Shown: in pieces, positions 8,500 to 16,180 of the stretch
Position numbering within the stretch: the first letter of the stretch is position 1
Layout of the letters: each line of letters begins with the position of its first letter
Assembly: GCF_013620795.1 (NCBI RefSeq)
Contig: NZ_LGLW01000008.1
Span: 186,001-250,000 of the forward strand
Reading direction: 5' to 3'
DNA from: Pseudomonas sp. Q2-TVG4-2
Lineage (GTDB): Bacteria; Pseudomonadota; Gammaproteobacteria; Pseudomonadales; Pseudomonadaceae
Length of the DNA stretch: 64,000 bases
Notes under the pieces: model-generated
The model's database searches: none
What the model was told of the DNA's origin: nothing
The model's input: only the letters and a program-made list of their open reading frames with translations
Position numbers and translations under genes: made by a program

Positions 8500-9753
8500 T
8501 TATCCGGCAAAGCCTGCATCTATAGCAGCTTGCCGCACACGCTGATGGTCTTCGGGCAGCGTCAACGCTGTTTCAGCTCGTTTGAGCGCCAGCTCGGCCT
8601 GTCGGCGCGCGGCAACCGAGATCGCTGCGTCGCCAAGCCGTGCCAGCGAAGCCAGCGCCTGCTGCAGCCCCATACCCACTTCCACCACTGCCGCGCCGTC
8701 GCGGGCAATAGGCGTGAAGAAGTCATTCAGCATGTCCGCCACGCTGAGCCCTGGTGCGAATACTCGATCGAACTTAGGCTCTTCAGGCGGTGAAGGTCTG
8801 GACAGGTGCGACAGCACGCGTACACCGCGACCGATGACATCGATGGCTGTGCCCTGGTCGTTGATCGCCGGTGACAATGCCCGGGATGCGATTTCAGCCA
8901 TTACGGTTATGCCGAAGCGCGGGTCACGGTCGAAGGTTCGCTGCGCGCCGATGACAAAGGCGTCGCGCAGCGTGTCGTCACACTGCTCATCGATGCCTAT
9001 CGACCAGGCGATCGGCTGGGTCGGTTCCACAAAAATGCCAGGCAGTACGCAGATGTAGATCGAATGCTGCTCCGATCGGGTCAGCCCGCCCAGCGCAGGC
9101 ATGTCGATGTGTTGCACGAAACCAACCTTGTCGGCATATAGCGGACGCGCACCCGGCAGCGCTCGAGGGTCTACCTCAAGCGGACAGCCGCCAAGATAGG
9201 GCTGCTCCATTCGTTGGCACAGCGCTCGGGTAGCGGCGCGTTCGACTCTCGCCGTGGTTTCCGCGACCCTGCCCAGCCCTGACAGCTGATCGATCCAACG
9301 CAAGAGGGCATAAACCACCAGAATGACCACGGCGATGGTCGCAGCAAACAATACGACGCGACCTTCCGCACCATAAAGCCCCGTGCTCAACGCGATGATG
9401 CCGACCAGGCTGAAAATGAACGAACCGATAAAGGTCGACAACGTATTCTGCGTCGTGGGGTCTTCCACTAACAGCGAAATGGCCCGCGGGGTCACGTTAC
9501 TGGTCGCTGAACCATAGGCCGCAACCATGATGCTCAACGAAAACGTGGTCACCGCAAGCATGCTCGAGGCCAGCACGCCAAGGATGTTGTCGACCGCATC
9601 CGAACCGATCTTGGTAGGAACATCGTCGGGGATATAGGGCGCCACCGCCAAAGCAAGTAGCGCGGTCGCGACGCCCAGAACTGAAAACAGGCTCGCCCTG
9701 AACCAGGGCCGCTTGCTGATGCGGATGAGAAACCACTTCCAACGTTCGACCAT
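8500..9753 (-). CDS. DUF2254 family predicted membrane protein
   Basis: A 417-residue protein matching the DUF2254 family of uncharacterised inner-membrane proteins. Four hydrophobic segments fall in the first 155 residues (including ASLFSVLGVATALLALAVA, MLAVTTFSLSIMVAAYG, FIFSLVGIIALSTGLYG and VVLFAATIAVVILVVYALL), followed by a long soluble domain with the conserved stretch RDPRFGITVMAEIASRALSPAINDQGTAIDVI. The position of this region is typical of the family. It stands alone on the minus strand. Its function is not known, and I see nothing in the neighbourhood that would suggest one. Confidence 0.85.
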   Translation of the reverse strand: MVERWKWFLIRISKRPWFRASLFSVLGVATALLALAVAPYIPDDVPTKIGSDAVDNILGVLASSMLAVTTFSLSIMVAAYGSATSNVTPRAISLLVEDPTTQNTLSTFIGSFIFSLVGIIALSTGLYGAEGRVVLFAATIAVVILVVYALLRWIDQLSGLGRVAETTARVERAATRALCQRMEQPYLGGCPLEVDPRALPGARPLYADKVGFVQHIDMPALGGLTRSEQHSIYICVLPGIFVEPTQPIAWSIGIDEQCDDTLRDAFVIGAQRTFDRDPRFGITVMAEIASRALSPAINDQGTAIDVIGRGVRVLSHLSRPSPPEEPKFDRVFAPGLSVADMLNDFFTPIARDGAAVVEVGMGLQQALASLARLGDAAISVAARRQAELALKRAETALTLPEDHQRVRQAAIDAGFAG

Positions 9754-9853
9754 CTGTTATCCGCCATCTGTCCGTTTCATTACAGACAAGGCCAGGCCCG
9801 GACCGTTGCGCAAGGCGAGCAGTTTGTTGCCTTCCCGGTCGGTAACCGATCGC

Positions 9854-10525
9854 TCAGCCTTCCAGGAAGCGCGCAACCATAGCCGGCAGGTCGCGCATGT
9901 CATCGATCACTGCCGAAACGCCCAGTTCACGCAACGCCTGATCATGGCCGGCCGGAATATGGCTGGCGCCGGTGAAGCCGATCACCTGCATCCCGGCGGT
10001 GCGCGCGGCCAGTACGCCGGTCGGGCTATCTTCCACCACCAAGCAATGTCCGGGCGCGACACCCATGCGTTCGGCAGCCAGTAGATACACATCCGGAGCC
10101 GGTTTGGGTGAAGCCACCATATCGGCACAGAAGATGTTGCCCGCTACCCGCTCGGTCAGACCCGCGCGTCGCAGTGACGATTCGACATTGTGCAGGCGGC
10201 TGTTGGACGCTACCGCCAGAGGCAGATCGATGGCATGCAACGCCTCACGCACGCCAGGGATCGCCTGAACCTCTTCTGCGACGGCTTTTTCGCTTTGCCG
10301 ACGCAGGTCAGCATCGAAAGTCGACGGCATCGTCAGGTCGAAGCGTTTTTCGATGAGGTCGATGATGCTCGGCACCGTCAGGCCGAAGGTACCCTCCAGT
10401 GCGCTACTCAATCGGTCGGCTGGCACATACAGGCTCAGCGCCTCGAACAGCACACGGTGGCTGATGATTTCGCTGTCGACGATAACGCCATCGCAATCGC
10501 TGATCAGCAGGTCGATAGTGGCCAT
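9854..10525 (-). CDS. HAD-superfamily sugar-phosphate phosphatase
   Basis: A 223-residue HAD subfamily IA hydrolase. Motif I is DCDGVIVDSE (residues 9-18, nucleophile Asp9 and acid/base Asp11), motif II is the VASNS strand, motif III is the Lys in SPKPAPDVYLLAAERMG, and motif IV is VVEDSPTGVLAARTAGM. The helical cap between motifs I and II fits the beta-phosphoglucomutase/6-phosphogluconate phosphatase (YieH) group, so a small phosphorylated sugar is a likely substrate, but specificity cannot be read. The ATG has GGAG 8 bases upstream. It lies downstream of the buf operon on the same strand after a gap of about 120 bases, and is probably not part of it. Confidence 0.85.
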   Translation of the reverse strand: MATIDLLISDCDGVIVDSEIISHRVLFEALSLYVPADRLSSALEGTFGLTVPSIIDLIEKRFDLTMPSTFDADLRRQSEKAVAEEVQAIPGVREALHAIDLPLAVASNSRLHNVESSLRRAGLTERVAGNIFCADMVASPKPAPDVYLLAAERMGVAPGHCLVVEDSPTGVLAARTAGMQVIGFTGASHIPAGHDQALRELGVSAVIDDMRDLPAMVARFLEG

Positions 10526-10646
10526 CGGATCTCCTGGTGGTGAATGCGCGGCAATGGCGCGACGCCTCCAGAAGCGGAGACAGGCCTTGGACTGCAACAA
10601 GCCCGTCGAGTTTTACCGCCTCTTTGGTGACAATCATTAGGGCGGC

Positions 10647-11120
10647 TCAGCGAATCCCCAGCAGCCGATCAAGTGACCACCAACCCGCGCCGCGGCCGAT
10701 CACGATCAGCATCAAGCCGATCCAGGTCAGATGGGTTGGCCAGGCATCCGGATAGACGAATATCTGGATCACTAGTGTCATCCCCAGCAGTGCCAGTGCC
10801 GACAGTCGCGCCAGCAGGCCCAACACCAACAATAGCGGAAACAGGTGCTCGGCATAGGTAGCAAGATGTGCCGCCAGTTGAGGTGAAAGCAGCGGCACGG
10901 CGTATTCGGTCTCGAACAGGCTGTACGTGCCTGGCTTGATCGTGAGCACACCGCTGACTTTGGTCCGACCGGAATTGAAGAACACTGCTGCGATCGCCAG
11001 GCGTGCCACCAGGCTCAGCGCAGAATCACCGATAACGGCCTGCAGCCAGCCGGCGACTCGGTTCCAGTGTTGCAACAGCCGCGATCCCGGGCTGGCTGAA
11101 GTTTTTTGTAGCGCATCCAT
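10647..11120 (-). CDS. bufD: DoxX-family membrane protein of the bufferin operon (BufD-like)
   Basis: A 157-residue DoxX/DUF-type inner-membrane protein with four predicted helices, for example [40 protein letters not shown] and [19 protein letters not shown]. DoxX proteins of this subgroup are the fourth gene of bufferin operons, where they probably support redox or membrane steps of metallophore function (known from family context, not visible here). The start ATG at 11120 follows the bufC stop as TGATATG and has GGAGA upstream; an ATG 15 bases earlier has a poorer ribosome binding site. The tight coupling to bufC supports one transcript bufA-bufB-bufC-bufD. Confidence 0.87.
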   Translation of the reverse strand: MDALQKTSASPGSRLLQHWNRVAGWLQAVIGDSALSLVARLAIAAVFFNSGRTKVSGVLTIKPGTYSLFETEYAVPLLSPQLAAHLATYAEHLFPLLLVLGLLARLSALALLGMTLVIQIFVYPDAWPTHLTWIGLMLIVIGRGAGWWSLDRLLGIR

Positions 11121-11121
11121 A

Positions 11122-11913
11122 TCAGCGGTCTCCATTGCTCATCGGGTCGCCGTACTCAGCGACAAATACGCCGGCCGCGAACAGGCGTGCCAGCAGGTCG
11201 GTGAAGTCCAGTTCGGGCTGGGCCCGCAGGGCCAACGTCGAGGCTTCATCCAGCGTACGGCCCGCTGCGCAGGCGTCGAGAAAGGTACAGCCGCCGACGC
11301 TCAGCGCCTGCCAAGCAATGCATCCATCCAGACGGCACACCAGCGCCCCTTCGCCCTGCCAGACGAGTGGCTGAGGCAAATCAGTCCGTTCACGGTTACA
11401 GCTCCAGATGGTGAATACAGGCAGTGGAAACCACTGCCAGCGCACTGCCGCGCAAGGCCGCAGGCGCATTCCAGCCAGCCCGTCAGGTGCCTGCGAGGCA
11501 AGCGCATTCAGTGTGAGACGCGGTTGTTCGGCGGCACAGAACACTTCGATCCAGAGACGGTCGAGCCGAGCCACATCGGCGAGATAGGGCAACTCGCGCG
11601 CCGGCTCGAAGGTCTGAAGGAAGTCAGCGAAATCGACGCCATATTCGATCAGCTGCGCCAGTACCGGGGGCGATCTACGGACATAGTGTGCGGCGGTCGC
11701 GGCGAACCACTGGGGGCCGACCAGTCGATCGACAGTGGGGAAATTGGCTCGCAGCGCGTCCACACAGCCTTTCATTACCGTATTGCGGTACACCGCGAAG
11801 CCTGGCTGCTTGGTCAGCGCGCGCATCCATTCCGCCTCATCGGAGCCCTCGGGCTCGACACCCTGCAAGGCCTCGACGAACGCGTCTTGAAATCTTCCAA
11901 GCGATACGCTCAT
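11122..11913 (-). CDS. bufC: BufC: DUF2063 partner protein of the MNIO enzyme
   Basis: A 263-residue protein with the HvfC/BufC N-terminal DUF2063 domain (about residues 5-95: [38 protein letters not shown]) and a C-terminal winged-helix-like region ([15 protein letters not shown]) that in this family acts as the RiPP recognition element. It is expected to bind the BufA precursor and form a complex with BufB. Its ATG overlaps the bufB stop by 4 bases (ATGA), indicating translational coupling. The combination DUF692 plus DUF2063 plus a cysteine-rich DUF2282-like peptide is diagnostic of a bufferin cluster. Confidence 0.9.
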   Translation of the reverse strand: MSVSLGRFQDAFVEALQGVEPEGSDEAEWMRALTKQPGFAVYRNTVMKGCVDALRANFPTVDRLVGPQWFAATAAHYVRRSPPVLAQLIEYGVDFADFLQTFEPARELPYLADVARLDRLWIEVFCAAEQPRLTLNALASQAPDGLAGMRLRPCAAVRWQWFPLPVFTIWSCNRERTDLPQPLVWQGEGALVCRLDGCIAWQALSVGGCTFLDACAAGRTLDEASTLALRAQPELDFTDLLARLFAAGVFVAEYGDPMSNGDR

Positions 11914-12752
11914 CCCACCCTCCTCTGCTGATCGAGCAACCGCTGTGCGCAGTCGCGCTCGTCCAGCAACTCTGCGAACGACGGCAGCTGGTCGTCACGT
12001 TCGATCAGGGTGGGCCTCGCGCCAATTCGCTCGATCAGACGCTGGTACAACGCCCATACCGCAGCGGTGATTGGTGCATCGTGGGAATCGATCAACAGAC
12101 CGGAATCTCCCTGCCAATCCTGGCTGTGCCCGGCCAGGTGCACCTCGATGACGGCCTGAGCGGGGAATCGATCGACATAGGTAAGCGCGTCGAAATCGAG
12201 GTTATGTGCACTGACGAATACGTTGTTGATGTCCAACAGCAAGCCGCAGCCACTGCGCCGGGCCAGCTCGGTAAGAAAGTCGATTTCGTCCCACTCGTGC
12301 CCCTCGATACGCAGGTAGTGGCTGGGGTTCTCCACAGCGATCTGCCGCCCGAGCAGGTCTTGGGTGCGCTGAACGTTGTCGACGATCCGCGTCAGCGCGG
12401 CGTCGGTGCGTGGAAATGGCAACAGATCGGGATGGTACTGCCCTCGCCAGGCGGACCAAGCGAGGTGTTCTGAAATCAAGGCTGGCCGAACCCGCTCAGC
12501 CAGCGTTTTGAGTCGTTGCAGATGTGCCTTGTCCGGTGGGCAGTCGGCTGCCAGCGACAGCGACACGCCGTGCAGCGAAAGCGAATGGCGTTCTCCGACT
12601 GCCTCCAGCCAGGCAAGACGGGCGCCGCCGTCAGCCATGTAGTTCTCCGGGTGCACCTCGAACCAGATTCCGCAGGCGCCACATTCCTGTGCCGCCTCGT
12701 AGTACTCAGGCTTAAGGCTGAGACCAGCCCCCAGGTGAGCTGACATGACCAT
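11910..12752 (-). CDS. bufB: BufB: multinuclear non-heme iron oxidase (MNIO, DUF692)
   Basis: A 280-residue TIM-barrel enzyme of the DUF692/MNIO family. MNIO enzymes use two or three iron ions and O2 to remodel cysteines in peptides (MbnB makes oxazolone-thioamide; bufferin MNIOs are reported to make thiooxazoles). Candidate metal ligands are visible in SLHGVSLSL, ALISEHLAW, VENPS, LLLDINNVFV, VIEVHLAGH, LLIDSHDAPI and PTLIERDD. The start ATG has GAGGA 8 bases upstream and lies 15 bases after the bufA stop. Together with bufC downstream it should modify the BufA cysteines in the cytoplasm before export. Confidence 0.92.
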   Translation of the reverse strand: MVMSAHLGAGLSLKPEYYEAAQECGACGIWFEVHPENYMADGGARLAWLEAVGERHSLSLHGVSLSLAADCPPDKAHLQRLKTLAERVRPALISEHLAWSAWRGQYHPDLLPFPRTDAALTRIVDNVQRTQDLLGRQIAVENPSHYLRIEGHEWDEIDFLTELARRSGCGLLLDINNVFVSAHNLDFDALTYVDRFPAQAVIEVHLAGHSQDWQGDSGLLIDSHDAPITAAVWALYQRLIERIGARPTLIERDDQLPSFAELLDERDCAQRLLDQQRRVG

Positions 12753-12767
12753 CGGCAGCGTCCTCGA

Positions 12768-13040
12768 TCAGGCGTCGATCGGCGTCAGCGAGCCAGTGCC
12801 ATTAGGCGTCTCGATCGAGGTGCAGGTGCCCTCTGGTACGTTCTTCCAAGCGTTGCCCTGATAATCCGTCTTCGAGGTGCCAGCACAACTGGTGCCGGCG
12901 CCGGCTTTACAGTCGTTCTGGCCCGCAAGCGCGACGCCATAGCATTTTTCCATGGCGCCTTCGGTTTTTTCGGCAGCCGTGGCTCCGGCGGCAAGGGATG
13001 CAAGGGCAACAGCTGCGGCGGCAAGGGCGAGATTGTTCAT
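12768..13040 (-). CDS. bufA: BufA: bufferin-1 type cysteine-rich precursor peptide (DUF2282-like)
   Basis: A 90-residue peptide with a signal sequence ([23 protein letters not shown], probably cut after TAA or AEK) and a mature part carrying exactly four cysteines in the bufferin pattern: [26 protein letters not shown] and PEGTC. Bufferins are RiPPs whose cysteines are partly converted by the MNIO to copper-binding groups and then act in the periplasm to sequester metal. I chose the ATG that starts the signal peptide and has GGAG upstream; the longer in-frame reading runs into the promoter region. It heads the buf operon about 57 bases after the predicted SigF-type transcription start. Confidence 0.9.
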   Translation of the reverse strand: MNNLALAAAAVALASLAAGATAAEKTEGAMEKCYGVALAGQNDCKAGAGTSCAGTSKTDYQGNAWKNVPEGTCTSIETPNGTGSLTPIDA

Positions 13041-13103
13041 ATTGGTAGTTCTCCATGCGATTCGCGACATGCGGCCAACAGTTGTTGATGGCCACTCAAT
13101 CGT

Positions 13104-13133
13104 TAGTTCGCGCGGCGACCGCTCGCGGTTACA
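13104..13133 (-). promoter_or_regulatory. SigF-type (ECF) promoter of bufABCD
   Basis: Read on the minus strand: -35 TGTAACC (13133-13127), 16-base spacer after GTAACC, -10 CGAACTA (13110-13104). This is the GTAACC-N16-CGAA pattern I recall for Caulobacter SigF. Transcription should start near 13097, leaving a leader of about 57 bases before bufA. The same word with the same spacing occurs on the plus strand before sigF. Confidence 0.85.
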
Positions 13134-13245
13134 GTGATGGAGATTTTCTTTGAGATATTTTTCGCCCGCTCTACCGTAGCGACGTGCGGCGGCCTGGCGG
13201 CTGGTAACACGCAATTGAATTGTCGCGGCGAAAACTCCTTCCCTC

Positions 13246-13275
13246 TGTAACCAGAGCGCTCGATGCAACGAACTA
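13246..13275 (+). promoter_or_regulatory. SigF-type (ECF) autoregulatory promoter of sigF-nrsF
   Basis: -35 TGTAACC (13246-13252), 16-base spacer, -10 CGAACTA (13269-13275), identical in both boxes and spacing to the bufA promoter. The only ATG available for the sigma factor (13263) sits in the spacer, so a transcript from this promoter would begin near 13281, inside the deduced coding region. Confidence 0.82.
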
Positions 13276-13829
13276 CCAGTCATAAAGCGTTAAAAGAGCG
13301 CGAGGCCCGCCTGCAAGCACTTCTGCTGCAGGGACTAGAGGGCAACGAGGCGGCTTACCGGCAATTCCTCATGCTGCTCGGGGCGCATCTGCGCAGCTTT
13401 CTACGGCGCCGGTTGCAAACACCAGACGTGGAAGACCTGCTGCAGGAAACTTTGCTGGCGGTGCACAACGCGCGTCACACCTATCGCGCGGACCAACCGC
13501 TCACCGCCTGGGTACAAGCGATTGCGCGCTACAAATTGACGGATCATTTCCGCGCCCATGCTCGTCGCGAGGCCCTCAATGACTCTTTGGACGACGATTC
13601 GATGTTGCTCGCCCGTGAAGATCATCAGGCCGACCAGGCACAGCGCGATCTGGCCCTGCTGTTGGAGCAATTACCGGACAAGCAGCGTTTGCCGATACTT
13701 TACGTCAAGGTGCAGGGGCTCTCAGTGAGCGAGGCAGCCGCACTCACGGGGCTATCCGTCTCCGCCGTGAAAGTTGGCGTGCATCGCGGCCTGAAGGCGC
13801 TGGCCGCCCTGATTAGAGGTGCCCGATGA
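13263..13829 (+). CDS. sigF: ECF sigma factor (SigF/ECF16 type)
   Basis: A sigma-70 family ECF factor of up to 188 residues. Region 2 spans about residues 30-100 ([58 protein letters not shown]) and region 4 about residues 130-185 ([45 protein letters not shown]). The gene overlaps nrsF by 4 bases (ATGA), the standard sigma/anti-sigma arrangement, and diverges from bufABCD. The start is uncertain: ATG 13263 lies between the -35 and -10 boxes of the autoregulatory promoter, so the real start on that transcript may be further downstream at a non-ATG codon (for instance CTG 13311). The next ATG, 13371, would remove part of region 2. Confidence 0.9.
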   Translation: MQRTTSHKALKEREARLQALLLQGLEGNEAAYRQFLMLLGAHLRSFLRRRLQTPDVEDLLQETLLAVHNARHTYRADQPLTAWVQAIARYKLTDHFRAHARREALNDSLDDDSMLLAREDHQADQAQRDLALLLEQLPDKQRLPILYVKVQGLSVSEAAALTGLSVSAVKVGVHRGLKALAALIRGAR

Positions 13830-14467
13830 AAACCGATGACCTGATTTCAATGCTCGCCAGCAACGTCCCCCCCACGGGAAACCGAATCGTCGCCTGGCGC
13901 TTCAGCCTTGCGGTCGTGATTGGCCTGCTGCTCGCACTGCTGGGGCTGCTGACGTTCTTCGGCGTGCGTCCGGACCTCGCCGAAGTGGCGACCACGCCGT
14001 TGTTCTGGGGCAAGGTCGCGCTGCCGGCCACGCTGCTTGGCGGCTCCCTGATGATGAGCACGCGCCTGGCTCGGCCCGGCGTGCGCGCCGGCGCCAGCTG
14101 GGCGGCAATCAGCTTGCCGGTGGGTGCCGTATGGCTGGCGGCAGCGGGACTGCTGCTCAGCGCATCCGCCGAGCGCCGCTGGGTACTGGTGTTTGGCGAG
14201 ACCTGGCAGGTATGCCCGCTCAACATTGCCGTGCTTTCGGTACCTGCGTTCGTCACGGTGTTTTGGGCCATGCGCGGACTGGCACCCACCCGGCTGCGTC
14301 TGGCAGGGGCCGCGGGCGGCCTGCTGGCCGGCTCGATGGCGACACTCGCTTACAGCCTGCACTGCCCGGAGATGAGCGTTGCCTTCTGGGCGGTCTGGTA
14401 TGTGCTGGGCATGCTGGGACCCACCGCACTCGGCGCCTTGCTGGGGCCTCGTCTGCTGCGCTGGTAA
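13826..14467 (+). CDS. nrsF: DUF1109/NrsF-family anti-sigma factor
   Basis: A 213-residue inner-membrane protein with about six predicted helices, starting around residue 25 (WRFSLAVVIGLLLALLGLLTFFG), and a short cytoplasmic N-terminus that should hold the sigma factor. Family members (NrsF, OsrA) keep SigF inactive until metal or oxidative stress. Two cysteines, Cys130 (TWQVCPLNIAV) and Cys180 (SLHCPEMS), sit at nearly the same positions as the pair I recall being needed for sensing in Caulobacter NrsF (Cys131 and Cys181). Overlap with sigF and divergence from bufABCD make it the likely sensor of the bufferin circuit. Confidence 0.9.
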   Translation: MKTDDLISMLASNVPPTGNRIVAWRFSLAVVIGLLLALLGLLTFFGVRPDLAEVATTPLFWGKVALPATLLGGSLMMSTRLARPGVRAGASWAAISLPVGAVWLAAAGLLLSASAERRWVLVFGETWQVCPLNIAVLSVPAFVTVFWAMRGLAPTRLRLAGAAGGLLAGSMATLAYSLHCPEMSVAFWAVWYVLGMLGPTALGALLGPRLLRW

Positions 14468-14517
14468 AGCGCCGAACGCGCATTTCGTTCAATACCAGCG
14501 CCTTGCCGGCTCCTATC

Positions 14518-14540
14518 TTCGCGCAGTAATCCTGCGCGAA
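14518..14540. repeat. 9-bp perfect inverted repeat in the lysE-type leader
   Basis: TTCGCGCAG-TAATC-CTGCGCGAA, ending 13 bases before the LysE exporter start codon. It could be a regulator operator or a leader hairpin just upstream of the GAGGAG ribosome binding site. Confidence 0.6.
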
Positions 14541-14553
14541 ACGAGGAGTTTCG

Positions 14554-15138
14554 ATGAGCTTGTTTCTCTCAATGGCCGCCTTTGCGCTGGCCTCTTCCAT
14601 CTCACCCGGCCCAGTCAACATTGTCGCACTCACTGCTGGCGCTCAGTTCGGCCTGCGTGCCGCCATGCGTCACGTCAGCGGAGCCACCATCGGTTTTACC
14701 GTGCTGCTGTTGCTGATCGGTCTTGGGCTAAGCGAGGTGCTGAGTCGCTGGCCCTGGCTGACTGAATCCATCCGTCTAGCTGGCGTCGCATTTCTGCTGT
14801 ACATGGCTTATCGGCTGGCGAGCGATGATGGCCGGCTTAGCGCCAAACCAACCTTGCAACCGACGATGCTCTACGGGGCGATGATGCAGTGGCTGAATCC
14901 GAAAGCCTGGCTCGCCTCGGTGGCCGGCATGGGGCTGTTCGCCACCGCCGGTGATGCGCCATCGGTATGGCGCTTCGCAGTGATCTACTTTGTGATCTGC
15001 TACGCCTCGCTGGCTTGCTGGGCCTATGCTGGCAGCTTCCTGCGGCATTATCTGGGCGATGCGGCGCGGCTGCGATTGTTCAACCGGATCATGGCGGCGC
15101 TGCTGGTCGGCTGTGCAGCTTATCTATTGCTGTCATAG
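14554..15138 (+). CDS. LysE/RhtB-family amino acid exporter
   Basis: A 194-residue inner-membrane protein of the LysE superfamily, which exports amino acids or related small molecules. The family start signature is present (FALASSISPGPVNIVALTAGAQFGLRAAMRHVSGATIGF), followed by five to six hydrophobic helices, including TVLLLLIGLGLSEVLSRWP and LAGVAFLLYMAYRLASDDG with the conserved NPKAWLASVAGMG. The ATG has GAGGAG at good spacing. The converging AraC-type regulator downstream is the probable controller, a pairing common in Pseudomonas. The exported compound is unknown. Confidence 0.9.
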   Translation: MSLFLSMAAFALASSISPGPVNIVALTAGAQFGLRAAMRHVSGATIGFTVLLLLIGLGLSEVLSRWPWLTESIRLAGVAFLLYMAYRLASDDGRLSAKPTLQPTMLYGAMMQWLNPKAWLASVAGMGLFATAGDAPSVWRFAVIYFVICYASLACWAYAGSFLRHYLGDAARLRLFNRIMAALLVGCAAYLLLS

Positions 15139-15177
15139 CAGATCCTGCCGCCACATCGAAGAACAGCGTCGCACTCT

Positions 15178-16029
15178 TTAGGGCCGGCGTTGGCCGCGGT
15201 AATGCCCGGGAGTTGCCGCCAGTAGTTGCTTGAAGGCGCGTTGCAGATGCGCCTGATCGGCGAAGCCGGCGGCCAGCGCCACCTCCGCGATCGGCAAGCC
15301 GCGGCGCAATTCGGCGCGGGCGAGCTGCACCCGACGGTTGGTCAGATAGGCGTGCGGTGTCATGCCGTAGTGCTTTTTGAATGAACGGATCAGAGCGGAT
15401 GGCGACACCCCCGCCGTCGAGCAAATCTCGTCCAGCTTTAGCGAGCGCTGGTAGTTGTCGGCGATGAACTCGGCTGCTCGCTTCAGCTTCGGATCGCTCA
15501 CCGAGGCTGCCGTCTCCATCCCTAATCGCCGGTGCATGGCGCTGAAGAACTCCACCGCGGCGCTGTGTTTTTGCAAATGATCCGCCTGATCATCGGTTAG
15601 CACTGCATGGAGGCGCCTGAACTCTGCCTGCAGCAGCGGATCGCGCGTCAGTATCGGTGAGAACCTCCGAAACCCGCTGCAACCCAGGCCCAGTTCAGCC
15701 TGCAGATCGGCAAGCCAGCCAGCGTCGAGGTAGAGCATGCGATACGCCCAGGGCTGGTTCTCGATCGGATTGCAGGCGTGGACATCGCCGGGATTCATCA
15801 GCACCAGCGTCCCGGCGTCGATGCGGCACTGCTGCCGGCCGTTGATGTAAGTGCTGGAGCCGCTATCGATCAGGCCAACGGAGAAGGTTTCATGACTGTG
15901 CCTGGCGTAACAGACGCAGCGCCCGTCCACCACCGTACGGGACTCGATAAAAGGCAGCGCCGCGTCCCGCCAGAAGCTGGAGCCCGCATCTGCCTGTTGT
16001 GATGTGAGGTTCGACTGGGTCGGGTACAT
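15178..16029 (-). CDS. AraC-family transcriptional regulator with cupin sensor domain
   Basis: A protein of about 283 residues. The N-terminal AraC-binding cupin (residues 20-150: CYARHSHETFSVGLIDSGSS, GTLVLMNPGDVHACNP) probably senses a small ligand, and the C-terminal part has two helix-turn-helix motifs (LDEICSTAGVSPSALIRSFKKHYG and IAEVALAAGFADQAHLQRAFK, ending in the PGHYRG-type tail). I use the ATG at 16029; a GTG five codons upstream is also possible and neither has a strong ribosome binding site. It converges on the LysE exporter gene, which it likely regulates. Confidence 0.9.
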   Translation of the reverse strand: MYPTQSNLTSQQADAGSSFWRDAALPFIESRTVVDGRCVCYARHSHETFSVGLIDSGSSTYINGRQQCRIDAGTLVLMNPGDVHACNPIENQPWAYRMLYLDAGWLADLQAELGLGCSGFRRFSPILTRDPLLQAEFRRLHAVLTDDQADHLQKHSAAVEFFSAMHRRLGMETAASVSDPKLKRAAEFIADNYQRSLKLDEICSTAGVSPSALIRSFKKHYGMTPHAYLTNRRVQLARAELRRGLPIAEVALAAGFADQAHLQRAFKQLLAATPGHYRGQRRP

Positions 16030-16180
16030 GTTCGGGTCTGCCACGCTGGAACGATCAGCCTAGTCGAAAACGCGATGAGCTTGCAGAGCAGGTCGCGCGG
16101 CCCTTCGCCCAGCGCTGTTTCGGGTGGGCACTCGGCAAAAGACCTCGTCTGCGCAGCAAAGCATCCCTAGCGCTCGGGCA

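Noticed and set aside
13203..13228. Third GTAAC-like element (GTAACA) upstream of sigF
   Set aside because: At the N16 distance the sequence is CGGC instead of CGAA, so it does not fit the promoter pattern of the other two.
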